Assembly: GCF_902712875.1 (NCBI RefSeq)
Contig: NZ_LR743509.1
Span: 3,796,001-3,860,000, forward strand
Direction of reading: 5' to 3'
From: Hyphomicrobium sp. ghe19
Lineage (GTDB): Bacteria > Pseudomonadota > Alphaproteobacteria > Rhizobiales > Hyphomicrobiaceae
DNA length: 64,000 nucleotides
The notes under the pieces were generated by a model that was not told where the DNA came from, did not search any database, and worked only from the letters and a program-made list of their open reading frames with translations. Each line of letters opens with the position of its first letter. Position 1 is the stretch's first letter. Below, piece after piece: positions 1-8,456 of the stretch. The position numbers and the translations under genes were made by a program.

Positions 1-1681
1 AATACTGGCGTCGGTCATCGCGGCCGTCACATTCTCCGTGTCGACGCAGTATGGTCTGAAGAAACTGGTCGACGCTTTATCGAATCCCTCACAACACGGA
101 GCTGTTTGGGTCGCCTTTGCGATGGTCATCGGCTTCATCGCCGCCGATAACCTGTCGTGGCGCCTCGCGGCCTGGATCGGGCATTCGACGTTTACCGGCG
201 TTTCCGGGCGCGTCCGGCGAAAGCTTTTCCGGCATTTAACGGGACACGCGCCGAGCTTTTTTCAAGGGCAGGCACCCGGCGCGCTCACCAGCCGGATCAC
301 AGCCACCGCGAACGCGCTCTACACGACCGAGACCATGGTTACGTTCAATGCCATGCCTCCGCTCGTCGCGACCATCGTTGCGATCATTTATCTGACGACC
401 GTGAGCGTCGCGATGGCATTGACGTTGACCGCCGTCGTCGGAGTTGTTGTCGTCTTCATGTTTTACTGGGCGGCTCGCGGCACGCCACTTCACCATGTGT
501 ACGCGCGCGAAGCGGCAAACGTCGATGGCGACATGATCGACGTCATCTCGAATATTTCGGTGGTGAAGGCTTTCGGGCGTATGCGCAGCGAGCACCGCCG
601 TCTCGGGGGCGTCATCAGCCGGGAGGTGCGCGCGCGGAAGGAAAGCCTATACTTCCTGGAACGGCTCAGAATTTTTCATGCCATTGCGACGGCATTGCTG
701 ACGTGCTGCGTTCTCGCTTGGTCGATCGTTCTTTGGCAGCGGGGCGAGGCGACCGCCGGCGACGTCGTGCTCGTCTCGACGCTCGGCATTTCCATTTTGA
801 GCGCGACGCGGGATCTGGCCGTTGCCCTCGTCGACGTTACGCAGCACTTGGCGCGCTTTTCGGAAGCTTTGCGGACGCTCCTGACGCCGCACGCTCTCCC
901 GGTCAATTCGTCTGCGAAGCGTGTGGCTGCGGCGCGCGGAGCGGTGGAGTTCCGCGATGTCGGATTCGCCTATCCGGATGGCAAGCAAGTCTTCTCGTCG
1001 TTGAATCTCAAGATCGAGCCTGGAACACGGGTTGGTATCGTTGGGCCATCGGGAGCCGGGAAATCGACGATCTTTTCGCTCATACAGAGATTTTACGACG
1101 TGCAATCCGGGGCAATTCTTATCGACGGCGAAGTCGGCGCGTTGTTGCCAGACGATGCTCTCCGAAAGGCCATTGCCGTCGTCCCTCAAGACGTGAGCCT
1201 CTTCCATCGTACGCTCAGAGAGAATATTCGCTACGGGCGGCCGGGCGCGCGCGATGATGACGTTATTGAAGCGGCGCGGATGGCTCGATGCCTCAGCTTC
1301 ATCGAGCAGCTGCCTGCCGGTCTCGACACGATCGTCGGCGACCGGGGCGCGAAACTCTCGGGCGGACAACGGCAACGCGTTGCGATCGCGCGCGCATTCT
1401 TGAAGGACGCGCCTATACTTCTTCTCGATGAGGCGACGTCCGCGCTCGACAGTCATTCGGAGGAGCTGATCAGAGAAGCCCTCACGACGCTGATGAACGG
1501 AAGGACGGTGATCGCTATTGCGCACCGCCTATCGACGCTGAGGAATTTCGACCGCATCGTCGTCATTCAGAATGGCAAGGTGGTGCAAGACGATACGCCA
1601 GAAACTTTGATCAACAAGGCCGGCGCTTACAAGTCCCTCGTCGATCTCGAGGTGCGGCGTCTTCAATCGGCCGCGGCGTAA
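1..1681 (+). CDS. ABC exporter, fused permease and ATPase (5' end missing)
   Basis: Half-transporter that would pump a lipid, peptide, glycan or drug across the inner membrane as a dimer. The reading frame is open from base 2, so the true start lies outside the window; the GTG at 38 falls inside the first visible membrane segment and is not the start. The N-terminal part is a six-helix type I exporter domain. The C-terminal ATPase shows Walker A GPSGAGKST, signature LSGGQRQR, Walker B ILLLDEATSALD and the switch histidine in AIAHRLST, so the cassette looks active. It converges on the debranching-type enzyme, whose stop lies 4 bases away. The substrate cannot be read from sequence and no cargo gene is visible beside it. 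MsbA-like or peptide-exporter roles are possible. Confidence 0.9.
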   Translation, partial: ILASVIAAVTFSVSTQYGLKKLVDALSNPSQHGAVWVAFAMVIGFIAADNLSWRLAAWIGHSTFTGVSGRVRRKLFRHLTGHAPSFFQGQAPGALTSRITATANALYTTETMVTFNAMPPLVATIVAIIYLTTVSVAMALTLTAVVGVVVVFMFYWAARGTPLHHVYAREAANVDGDMIDVISNISVVKAFGRMRSEHRRLGGVISREVRARKESLYFLERLRIFHAIATALLTCCVLAWSIVLWQRGEATAGDVVLVSTLGISILSATRDLAVALVDVTQHLARFSEALRTLLTPHALPVNSSAKRVAAARGAVEFRDVGFAYPDGKQVFSSLNLKIEPGTRVGIVGPSGAGKSTIFSLIQRFYDVQSGAILIDGEVGALLPDDALRKAIAVVPQDVSLFHRTLRENIRYGRPGARDDDVIEAARMARCLSFIEQLPAGLDTIVGDRGAKLSGGQRQRVAIARAFLKDAPILLLDEATSALDSHSEELIREALTTLMNGRTVIAIAHRLSTLRNFDRIVVIQNGKVVQDDTPETLINKAGAYKSLVDLEVRRLQSAAA

Positions 1682-1685
1682 GGAT

Positions 1686-3866
1686 TTATGCCAAGACGAC
1701 TTTCGCGCCGCCGCTGCTGTTCGTGATATCGATCGTCACGGCGCCGTCTTTCCGTCGCAACACAAAATCGGCAGCCCCATCGCCAGCGCGCATATTCCGC
1801 ACCGTTATCTCACCTGCTCGCTCCGGCAGATAAGGCGAATTGAGCGTAACAGTCCGGGAAGCGCCGTCGATTTCGATACCCAACAACGACCCCAAGAGAT
1901 AGGGCATCGAGCCACTCGCCCAGGCTTGCGGCGAGCATGCCACTGGATAAAGAATGGGCGCGCGCCCTGCCCGGCGCCGAAAGCCGCAGAACAATTCCGG
2001 CAGTCTGCCTTGCGACATGTTGAGGGCAGCGTCGAGCAGACCATTAAAGACGGATTCGATCTTTTCCGGCTTTCCGTAACGGGCGAAACCCGCACCAATC
2101 ATCGCATTGTCGTGCGGCCAGATCGACCCGTTGTGATACGACATCGGGTTGTATCTGGCTTCGCTGGTCGCGATCGTTCTGATGCCCCAGCCAGAGAAGA
2201 AGCTCGCATCCAGCATTTGCTTGATGACGCGCGATGCCCGGTCTGCACTGGCGATACCAGAACTCAGTGCGTGGCCGGCGTTGCTCGATCGGACGTCGAC
2301 ACGATTTTTGCGGCCATCCAGCGCAAGCGCGTACATGCCGATGTCCGGAGACCAAAACTTCTCCTCGAATTTTCTTTGCAGTTCGATTGCTTCGGCTTTC
2401 AGTCGACGGCTCGATGCATCATCGCCAAGCATCGAGGCCATGCGCGCGGCAACAATCTTCGCCTCGTACACATAGCCTTGAACTTCCACGAGTGCGAGCG
2501 GCCCCTCTGCGAGGCTTCCATCCTTGTTGAAGACCGAATCGTGACTGTCCTTCCATCCCTGGTTCGACAATCCATCTTCGGTTTCGCGTGCATATTCGAC
2601 GAACCCGTCACCGTCCGGATCGCCCGGGCCGTTTATCCATTCGAGAGCCTTGAGGACCGCCGGCCAAATTTCGCGAAGAAAGTCCTTGTCGTCGGTCGCC
2701 GCGACGTAGGCTCCGGCCAAGACAACGAAGAGCGGGGTTGAATCGACGCTGCCATAATAGAGGCCAAACGGAATTTCGCGCAGCGCAGCCATTTCGCCGT
2801 TACGCATTTCGTGGAGAATTTTTCCAGGCTGAGCGTCAGCTGCCGCATCGTGTTCGCTCGCCTGAAAGCGAGCGAGGCGACGAAGCACGCCGCGAGCGAT
2901 GGACGAGTCGAGCCATAGCACCTGAAGCGCCGTTATCAATGCATCGCGGCCGAAGGTCGTCGAGTACCACGGCGTACCCGCATAAGGATAAGGGCCGTCG
3001 GCGGTTTCCGTGATCAGCAATCGCAGATCCGCCATCGCGCGCTTCAGAACGTGGTTGAGATCGGGACGTGAAACCTCGATGCTCGTCGCCTGCAACTCCG
3101 CCCGGCGCAGGTGCAGGTGCGCATCGTGTAATCCCTTGATGTAAGAGCACGGTGGGCTTAGGCGATCGCCCTCCGCCAAAGCGGTCACGTAAACGCGTCG
3201 CGATTGCTTGGCCGGGATATGCAGCCGGAAGAATGCAGACGTCTCTCTCAGTGATAGGGGCTCGGGATCGATATGTACCGACGTTTTCCGAACGATGCGA
3301 TCAAGCCCCGTATAGCTGAAGCTGACGGAATCTGAGGAATCCACAGTTCGGCGGACCGTTCCGCGTTTCTCGCGGCGCATGCCGCGGACTTCAAAGATGT
3401 CCAAGAAATCGCAATCGAAGAAGACCGATACAGGCAGGTAAAGATCAATATTTGAGTGGTTCGTGAGAACGAGTCGCTGTCGCAGGCTTGCGTCGCGGAC
3501 ATACGTCGTTCTGAAAACGTGCACGACATCCTTGTGAAGCCAAAGCGCACCGTTCGAGTAAACGTCAGTATTCGTGAGATCGGAGCAGAGCTGAAGGTCC
3601 TTCCGGTCGAGCGTGGAACCGAGAAGCAACGGCGGGCGCCTCGCTATCAGCAGTTCGAGCCGCGACAGGTAGCGCGTGTCCTTGAAAAAGAAGCCATCCG
3701 CGTGGTTGCCGAATGCACCTATGTCGCCGTGCGTATCGACGACCACGAAGGCATCATCGTGCTTTAGCGTTTCGTGGGCTCGCGGCGAACTATCGGCCTC
3801 AGCGTGGATATGCTCAGGCTCGTGCTCTGGCGGATGATCCAGCTGCTGTGATGGCGGAACGGCCAT
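1686..3866 (-). CDS. Amylo-alpha-1,6-glucosidase / glycogen-debranching family protein
   Basis: Cytosolic glycoside hydrolase of 726 residues. Residues about 30-230 form a beta-rich debranching N-terminal domain (conserved stretch GFFFKDTRYLS), and the rest is an alpha/alpha barrel of the GH15/GH63-like class, with TTFGRDALIT and NQGWKDSHDS as typical active-site segments. Family members remove alpha-1,6 branches or act on related alpha-glucosides; the exact substrate is not certain. It follows the GT4 gene on the same strand by 73 bases, but a strong terminator lies between them, so read-through would be partial. This pairing with a family-4 glycosyltransferase is common in Rhizobiales and suggests storage glucan or compatible-solute metabolism. 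No signal peptide is seen. Confidence 0.88.
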   Translation of the reverse strand: MAVPPSQQLDHPPEHEPEHIHAEADSSPRAHETLKHDDAFVVVDTHGDIGAFGNHADGFFFKDTRYLSRLELLIARRPPLLLGSTLDRKDLQLCSDLTNTDVYSNGALWLHKDVVHVFRTTYVRDASLRQRLVLTNHSNIDLYLPVSVFFDCDFLDIFEVRGMRREKRGTVRRTVDSSDSVSFSYTGLDRIVRKTSVHIDPEPLSLRETSAFFRLHIPAKQSRRVYVTALAEGDRLSPPCSYIKGLHDAHLHLRRAELQATSIEVSRPDLNHVLKRAMADLRLLITETADGPYPYAGTPWYSTTFGRDALITALQVLWLDSSIARGVLRRLARFQASEHDAAADAQPGKILHEMRNGEMAALREIPFGLYYGSVDSTPLFVVLAGAYVAATDDKDFLREIWPAVLKALEWINGPGDPDGDGFVEYARETEDGLSNQGWKDSHDSVFNKDGSLAEGPLALVEVQGYVYEAKIVAARMASMLGDDASSRRLKAEAIELQRKFEEKFWSPDIGMYALALDGRKNRVDVRSSNAGHALSSGIASADRASRVIKQMLDASFFSGWGIRTIATSEARYNPMSYHNGSIWPHDNAMIGAGFARYGKPEKIESVFNGLLDAALNMSQGRLPELFCGFRRRAGRAPILYPVACSPQAWASGSMPYLLGSLLGIEIDGASRTVTLNSPYLPERAGEITVRNMRAGDGAADFVLRRKDGAVTIDITNSSGGAKVVLA

Positions 3867-3880
3867 CGCAAAACTCCGTT

Positions 3881-3916
3881 CAAAAAAAGACCGCGCCTAA
3901 CCTTTACGTTAGGCGC
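3881..3916 (-). terminator. Rho-independent terminator of the GT4 gene
   Basis: A perfect 9-base stem (GCGCCTAAC at 3893-3901 with GTTAGGCGC at 3908-3916, loop of 6) is followed in the minus direction by GGTCTTTTTTT. It lies 24 bases past the GT4 stop and just before the debranching gene, so it should end or attenuate the GT4 transcript. Confidence 0.85.
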
Positions 3917-3939
3917 TTGAAGTGGCAAGTGCCACTGCG

Positions 3940-5031
3940 TCAGTTGACGAGGGTCTCGTGGACGGGGCGGATTTCATCACTGCGCGAGGCTGGCAAGCGG
4001 CCGGTCGCGGCAGGAACACGCTCGTAAAGCGCAACGTAAGCTTGAGCCATCGATGCAGCTGTAAATCTCTCCTCGAATCGCCGACGAATGCGTCTGCGAT
4101 CGAGCGCCAGGACGCCTGGCAAGGCTGAGACTGCGCTTTGGACATCATCCACGATGAAGCCGGTTATGCCCTCATCGATAACCTCTCTGACTGACCCGTG
4201 GTCGAATGCGAGAACCGGAGTGCCGCAGGCCATTGCCTCAATCATCACCATGCCGAAAGGTTCCGGCCAGTCGATCGGAAAGAGCAATGCGGACGCTTCT
4301 CCGAGAAATTTCGTTTTCTCCCGGTCATTGATCTCGCCGACGAAGTGAACATCATCGCCATGAAGCAGCGGTTTGATCGTTGCCTCGAAATATTCAACGT
4401 CTACCGCATCGACCTTGGCCGCGATTTTCAGTGGGAAGCCCGCGGCGCGAGCGATTTCAATCGCGCGATCGAGCCGTTTTTCGGGTGAGATGCGCCCCAA
4501 GAAGGCGAGGTAGCCGCCGCGCGGATCGAATGTCGGGCGGTGCAGATCGTCCGGGAGGCCGTGATAGACCGTTCCGGCGAAACTCGCGTAGGGGATCGGC
4601 CGACGCTGCGAATCCGAAATGGACACGAGGCTCATCTCGGGAAACGCACGATAGAGGAGCTTCAGGTCCGGAAGATCCTGGCGTCCGTGAAGCGTCGTCA
4701 GCGTTTTATGAGCGATCGCCCTGAAGACCGGAAACTGAAACTGATCGATGTGAAAATGGATGATGTCGAAGGTCGAGGCCATACGGCGAATTTTGTCGAC
4801 CATCACCATGTAGTAAGGAATTGGATCGCGTACGCCGGGACTGGACCTGAGTGATTTTTCGCAACACGGCACCAGCTTCGCCGATGTTATGGAGTCGCCG
4901 CTCGCGAAGAGCGTTACGTCGTGCCCTTGGCTCACGAGCTCTTCGGTGACATATGAAACAACACGCTCGGTTCCCCCGTATAGTTTTGGCGGGACGCTCT
5001 CAATCAAGGGCGCAACCTGGGCAATCTTCAT
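3940..5031 (-). CDS. Glycosyltransferase family 4 protein
   Basis: Retaining GT-B glycosyltransferase of 363 residues. The N-terminal Rossmann half carries the glycine-rich acceptor loop PKLYGGTERV. The C-terminal half has FLGRISPEKR and the E-x7-E nucleotide-sugar motif (E257 and E265 in WPEPFGMVMIEAMACG). The start was chosen at 5031, preceded by GGAAGGA at good spacing; the frame stays open further upstream but that stretch is low-complexity and not protein-like. Donor and acceptor are not readable from sequence. The neighbouring debranching-type enzyme suggests alpha-glucan or glucosyl-solute metabolism. No membrane segment is present. Confidence 0.88.
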   Translation of the reverse strand: MKIAQVAPLIESVPPKLYGGTERVVSYVTEELVSQGHDVTLFASGDSITSAKLVPCCEKSLRSSPGVRDPIPYYMVMVDKIRRMASTFDIIHFHIDQFQFPVFRAIAHKTLTTLHGRQDLPDLKLLYRAFPEMSLVSISDSQRRPIPYASFAGTVYHGLPDDLHRPTFDPRGGYLAFLGRISPEKRLDRAIEIARAAGFPLKIAAKVDAVDVEYFEATIKPLLHGDDVHFVGEINDREKTKFLGEASALLFPIDWPEPFGMVMIEAMACGTPVLAFDHGSVREVIDEGITGFIVDDVQSAVSALPGVLALDRRRIRRRFEERFTAASMAQAYVALYERVPAATGRLPASRSDEIRPVHETLVN

Positions 5032-5346
5032 ACGTTGGTCCTTCCCGTGTTCGGAAAGATCAACGTTACGACAACTGATTCGTTCCCGGATTGCGTGCGG
5101 CGCGCTGACTATCGGCGTTGGACAAATTCTCAGCAACTCCGCCCTGCGGCAGGTATCGTCAGCACTCGCATTTCCTAGCGCCGGTGCCAGAAGGCTCTCG
5201 CCCGGCACTTCAGACCACGGAGGACATCTCTGCCGTGGTCTCGCATCGCGCGGGCCCACAACGATGACTGCTGACGAACGGGTTACCGTGGGATAGAGCT
5301 CGGGAGTTCAGAGCTTCAACCGATCGATACGTCTCGAGCGCGATGC
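5032..5346. other. Intergenic stretch without a gene
   Basis: About 315 bases upstream of the GT4 gene and downstream of the small secreted protein. It should hold the GT4 promoter; no convincing gene, repeat or hairpin was recognised. Confidence 0.5.
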
Positions 5347-5604
5347 CTAGCGGTTGCGGAGGTTCGGGTTCCGCTGCGTCGGGTCGTTGAACAACGGGTC
5401 GTAGTATTGCTTTATCGGCTTCGGGTACGTGGCCTCGGGCGAGGATGTATTCTGTTCGGACACGCCGGTACCGGGAAGGCTCGACGGGGGAATTCTAATC
5501 ATCGGCGCATTGGAGTTCGGGGTCGGCGTGCGAAGCCGCGTTTGCGCAAAGGCAGGCGACGCGGCGAACATCGCTAGCGAGACGAGCGCGAGAATCTTTT
5601 TCAT
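5347..5604 (-). CDS. Small secreted protein of unknown function
   Basis: An 85-residue protein with a clear Sec signal peptide (MKKILALVSL then AASPAFAQ, cleavage after about residue 20). The mature part is rich in Pro, Asn and Ser and ends with NDPTQRNPNLRNR. It contains no cysteines, so a disulfide-stabilised fold is unlikely. The start at 5604 is supported by GGAGGGGAAG directly upstream; a longer frame exists to 5874 but its extra part is not protein-like. Family and role are unknown; short extracytoplasmic proteins of this type are frequent in Hyphomicrobiales. Confidence 0.7.
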   Translation of the reverse strand: MKKILALVSLAMFAASPAFAQTRLRTPTPNSNAPMIRIPPSSLPGTGVSEQNTSSPEATYPKPIKQYYDPLFNDPTQRNPNLRNR

Positions 5605-5927
5605 CTTCCCCTCCGTTTCCCCGATCGATAGTGCGAGACGCGCCTGGTGGCAACGCCTCCGGATGCCGAGCCCCCATGCATCCTTTGAAAACCGGGTGGC
5701 GCGTGTTTGTGAAACTGCGGGTTCGGCGGCGAATCGTGCGCGCGCGACGATTATCTGGGTCTGGCCCAAATCGCAGGCGAGTCCGCCGTGTAACACTTGC
5801 CTTGGCAACTCTCCTCCGGGGACCCAAAAAGAGGGCGAAACGGCGAGAGCGCTGAAGACGACCATGGCCGACACGTGCCAGCATGGCTTTGGTCTGAACT
5901 TCTGTTGCTGATGCGGAAGGTGAGCCT

Positions 5928-6185
5928 ATGGGAAAACTGGTTCTGCTGAGTGGCGAGCGCGCAAAGAAAGAGCTGGAAGAAAAGCAGCGAATTATCGCCG
6001 GATTGAAGGAGCTTTTAGCTCGCGCCGAAGGCGGCGATCTCAAAGCGATTTGCTACGCAAGCGTGGACACTGATGGCCAGAACGTCACGCTTGGAATTCT
6101 GCAGGACGACAAAACGGGCCTGCACGAGCTGATCGGCCTATCGCAAATGTTGAGCGACGCCATTCTGCAAAGCGCGCGCGATTAA
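5928..6185 (+). CDS. Small cytoplasmic protein of unknown function
   Basis: An 85-residue protein with a strong ribosome site (GGAAGGTG) before the ATG. Residues 8-35 form a charged amphipathic helix (ERAKKELEEKQRIIAGLKEL), followed by a short alpha/beta part containing YASVDTDGQNVTLGIL. No signal peptide or known catalytic motif is seen. It stands alone between two secreted-protein genes. The codon use and start region make it a likely real gene, but no function can be assigned. Confidence 0.65.
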   Translation: MGKLVLLSGERAKKELEEKQRIIAGLKELLARAEGGDLKAICYASVDTDGQNVTLGILQDDKTGLHELIGLSQMLSDAILQSARD

Positions 6186-6376
6186 GCCTGCGGGCCGGCA
6201 GACGCGCATACCCTGGGGCAGATGCGCGGGATTCGTCCTCTTTTGGGGCGCTCATTCGAGCCCCCGAAACCGTGCGCACAAATTACCTCCCTCTCCGCTG
6301 AGCGATCAATAGTCGCCGGCAATCATTGTGCTCAACCATGCCGTTTGCATCGGCACGTCATTTGGAGAGAGAGACC

Positions 6377-6703
6377 GTGAAGACAATCGCAATCGCTTTC
6401 GCAGTTTGCGCAGCCATCGCAAGCAGCGCGGTGGCAGCTTCCGTCGGCGTGATCCCGCAAAAGGACAATTCCATCGTACGTAAGACGGACGGCCATGGTG
6501 GCGGTGGCGGGGACGGCGGCAGATGGGGCGGCCCGGGTGTCGGCGTCGTCGTCGACGTCCCGTGGGAAGCCATGGGTTATGGCAACCAGCCGGCTGCTGA
6601 TCCTGCCCCAAATCGCTGTCGCGAAGCACGTCACGCTTGCTTCGACCAGTGGGGAACGGATGGCCGGGGGTACGGCCAGTGCATGCGGGCCAACGGTTGC
6701 TGA
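6377..6703 (+). CDS. Small secreted Gly-rich protein
   Basis: A 108-residue protein starting at GTG 6377, preceded by GGAGAGAG. A Sec signal peptide (KTIAIAFAVCAAIASSAVAA) is followed by a Gly/His-rich stretch around residues 38-58 (GHGGGGGDGG) and a C-terminal region with paired cysteines (RCREARHACFDQWG and a final GC). The cysteine-bearing tail may form disulfides in the periplasm. A longer in-frame ATG at 6326 would place residues before the signal and is less likely. Function unknown. Confidence 0.65.
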   Translation: MKTIAIAFAVCAAIASSAVAASVGVIPQKDNSIVRKTDGHGGGGGDGGRWGGPGVGVVVDVPWEAMGYGNQPAADPAPNRCREARHACFDQWGTDGRGYGQCMRANGC

Positions 6704-6756
6704 TCGACGAGCTAACTCGCTAGCTCAAAGCCTCGCGCTACGCAGAAAAGCTTGGG

Positions 6757-6792
6757 CAAAAACGAGGTGAGAGGCGGTGTGCCGCTCACCTC
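6757..6792 (-). terminator. Rho-independent terminator of the His-rich gene
   Basis: The arms GAGGTGAG (6764-6771) and CTCACCTC (6785-6792), extended by GGC/GCC after one mismatch, enclose a 5-base loop. In the minus direction the stem is followed by GTTTTTGC. It lies 8 bases past the stop of the His-rich gene and between convergent genes. Confidence 0.75.
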
Positions 6793-6800
6793 ATTGATCG

Positions 6801-7058
6801 TCAAGCGACAGGCTTGTGCGTGCGCTTCGATACGAGGTGCTTATGCGTATGCTTCGACGCGTAGTGCTTCTTGCCGGGCTTCGAGGCAATGTGTTTGTGG
6901 CTGTGCTTGGAAGCATAGTGCTTTCCAGACTTATGGATCGCATGGGCCTGATGATGGGAATGATGCGAATGCTTCACGACCTTCTCGGCTGCGCCTGCAA
7001 CGCCTGCGCCAAGCATCATCGCGACTGCGGCCATCGCCACTGTCATAGCTGTCTTCAT
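6801..7058 (-). CDS. Secreted His/Lys-rich repeat protein
   Basis: An 85-residue protein with signal peptide MKTAMTVAMAAVAMMLG...AGAA (cleavage after about residue 24). The mature part is a run of short basic repeats: HYASKHSHKHIASKPGKK and then HYASKHTHKHLVSKRTHK. About a quarter of the mature residues are His, so binding of Cu, Ni or Zn, or simple polycation behaviour, is plausible. The start at 7058 is preceded by AGGAG. Similar small His-rich exported proteins occur in alphaproteobacteria without a fixed function. Its presence near a copper-oxidase locus makes metal handling attractive, but that is inference only. Confidence 0.75.
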   Translation of the reverse strand: MKTAMTVAMAAVAMMLGAGVAGAAEKVVKHSHHSHHQAHAIHKSGKHYASKHSHKHIASKPGKKHYASKHTHKHLVSKRTHKPVA

Positions 7059-7224
7059 TTTTTGGCTCCTAAGTTTTGAAACGTCATATCGACGTGGTGC
7101 CCAGGTCATAAGGCGCTTTGCCTGTCACATAGATGAACGAATGAGCCGTTTTGACATACAGTTTCGTAAGGTGAGTACGGTCGTTAATTAGAGGTTTATT
7201 CCGCCGAGAGAGAAGCTCTTAGGA

Positions 7225-7884
7225 TCAGTTATCTCTCGCGCAATAGCCTAGCCCTCGGCGGGTCTCGATTATTTTCACCCCGAGCTTTCTTCTGAGGCGC
7301 AGAATGAGCGCCTCAATGGCGTTGGCTTCGCGCGGCTCATCGTTGCGATAGAGTCGATCGCCGAGTTCCGTGCCGGGCACCACGCGACCCTTGTGATGAA
7401 GCAGATAGCTGAGCAGCCGGTATTCCAGGCCCGATAGGCGGATTGGACGGCCTTCAACCGCGACCCTCATCGTGCTGGTGTCGAGCACCACGTCGCCTGC
7501 CGTTAGATGCGGCGCCGAATACCCATGCTTCCTGCGCAAAACTGCCCGGGCGCGAGCAATCATTTCCTCCATCTGAAACGGCTTCGTCAGAAAATCGTCG
7601 GCGCCCAGGTTGATGGTTTCGACGCGGGTCGACCATCCGTCTTTTGCGGCCATTGCGATTACGGCCATGTCGCGGCCTTGCTTTCGCCAGCGGCGCAACA
7701 CGGTGAGGCCGTCAAGCTGAGGAAGTACCAGATCCAGGAAAACAACGTCGAAGTCTTCCGTCGCTCCGAGGAACCACGCATCTTCGCCTTGCCTACAAAC
7801 TTCCACGACGAAGCCAGCGGCAGATAAACTCGATGCCATGACCTGCGCTGTGATGACATCATCCTCGACGACGAGTGTCCGCAT
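7225..7884 (-). CDS. Orphan OmpR-family response regulator
   Basis: Receiver domain at about 1-115 and winged-helix DNA-binding domain at 125-219. The phospho-acceptor D51 (VVFLDL), the acidic pocket (EDD at 7-9) and K101 (TKPF) are present. The conserved switch Thr/Ser is Ala79 (AVIAMAAK), which may change phosphorylation-dependent signalling. The protein is close in sequence to the regulator at 31167-31829, including the LRRWR and KPFQM segments, so the two look like paralogs. No kinase lies next to it. ATG at 7884 or 7890 could be the start; neither has a strong ribosome site. It is the nearest regulator to the T2SS region on the left, so control of that region is possible but not shown. 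Confidence 0.88.
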   Translation of the reverse strand: MRTLVVEDDVITAQVMASSLSAAGFVVEVCRQGEDAWFLGATEDFDVVFLDLVLPQLDGLTVLRRWRKQGRDMAVIAMAAKDGWSTRVETINLGADDFLTKPFQMEEMIARARAVLRRKHGYSAPHLTAGDVVLDTSTMRVAVEGRPIRLSGLEYRLLSYLLHHKGRVVPGTELGDRLYRNDEPREANAIEALILRLRRKLGVKIIETRRGLGYCARDN

Positions 7885-7890
7885 GTTCAT

Positions 7891-8456
7891 TCCGAGTCCG
7901 GGTATCGAGGGCCGCTTCCCTGCCCTCAATTAGAAGCGATCACTTATAACTTTGGTCGCTGAGGACGCGTTCAGCTTCAGTGCCGATGATTATTGATACC
8001 TAGAGGCGCTGCGCTCTGCATCGGGCGGTAGACGAAGCATCATCGCCCAAAGGTCTTAGCTCGGCGGGACGAAGGTCTGACGCCAAGTGCAAGCGTTTAC
8101 CCAGTGAGCGAACGCTTTTTCAAAGGCTGTCATCACCGATCAACGCAGGCCTCTTCAATTCGACTCGCGGCTGGTCGGCGAGACTTCCAGAACCTTGGCG
8201 TACCGTCTTCGACCTAGGTCTCAGTTGGCTTCTTCCAAAGTCGGACCGAAACGACCCAACAGGATCAGCAAAATCGCAGCCCGTTCGACCGTACCAGCCG
8301 CACGCTATCCGCTTTAGCGTCAAAGTTGGAGCAATCCGCGCTCCGGACAATTCGTGTTCCGCTTCGGCTGGCGCCGCACCGGAATGGCAGACTCAGACAA
8401 TCGCTCGAATGCGGGTCATCAAGGGTGAAACGGCTCATCAGTTGGAGGGTGGTTCA
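7891..8456. other. Long intergenic region with a GACC-TA-GGTC palindrome
   Basis: About 560 bases between the divergent orphan regulator and the exported-protein gene. It contains the perfect 10-base palindrome GACCTAGGTC at 8211-8220, a weaker relative of the site upstream of the multicopper oxidase. No gene was supported; a minus-strand frame at 8120-8350 lacks a ribosome site and protein-like composition. Confidence 0.45.

Noticed and set aside
157..1525. Long overlapping frames on both strands inside the ABC exporter gene
   Set aside because: They shadow a clear ABC transporter frame and have no domain or ribosome site; high GC produces such frames.
8120..8350. Minus-strand 76-codon frame upstream of the exported-protein gene
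   Set aside because: No ribosome site, no protein-like pattern and located in a promoter region.
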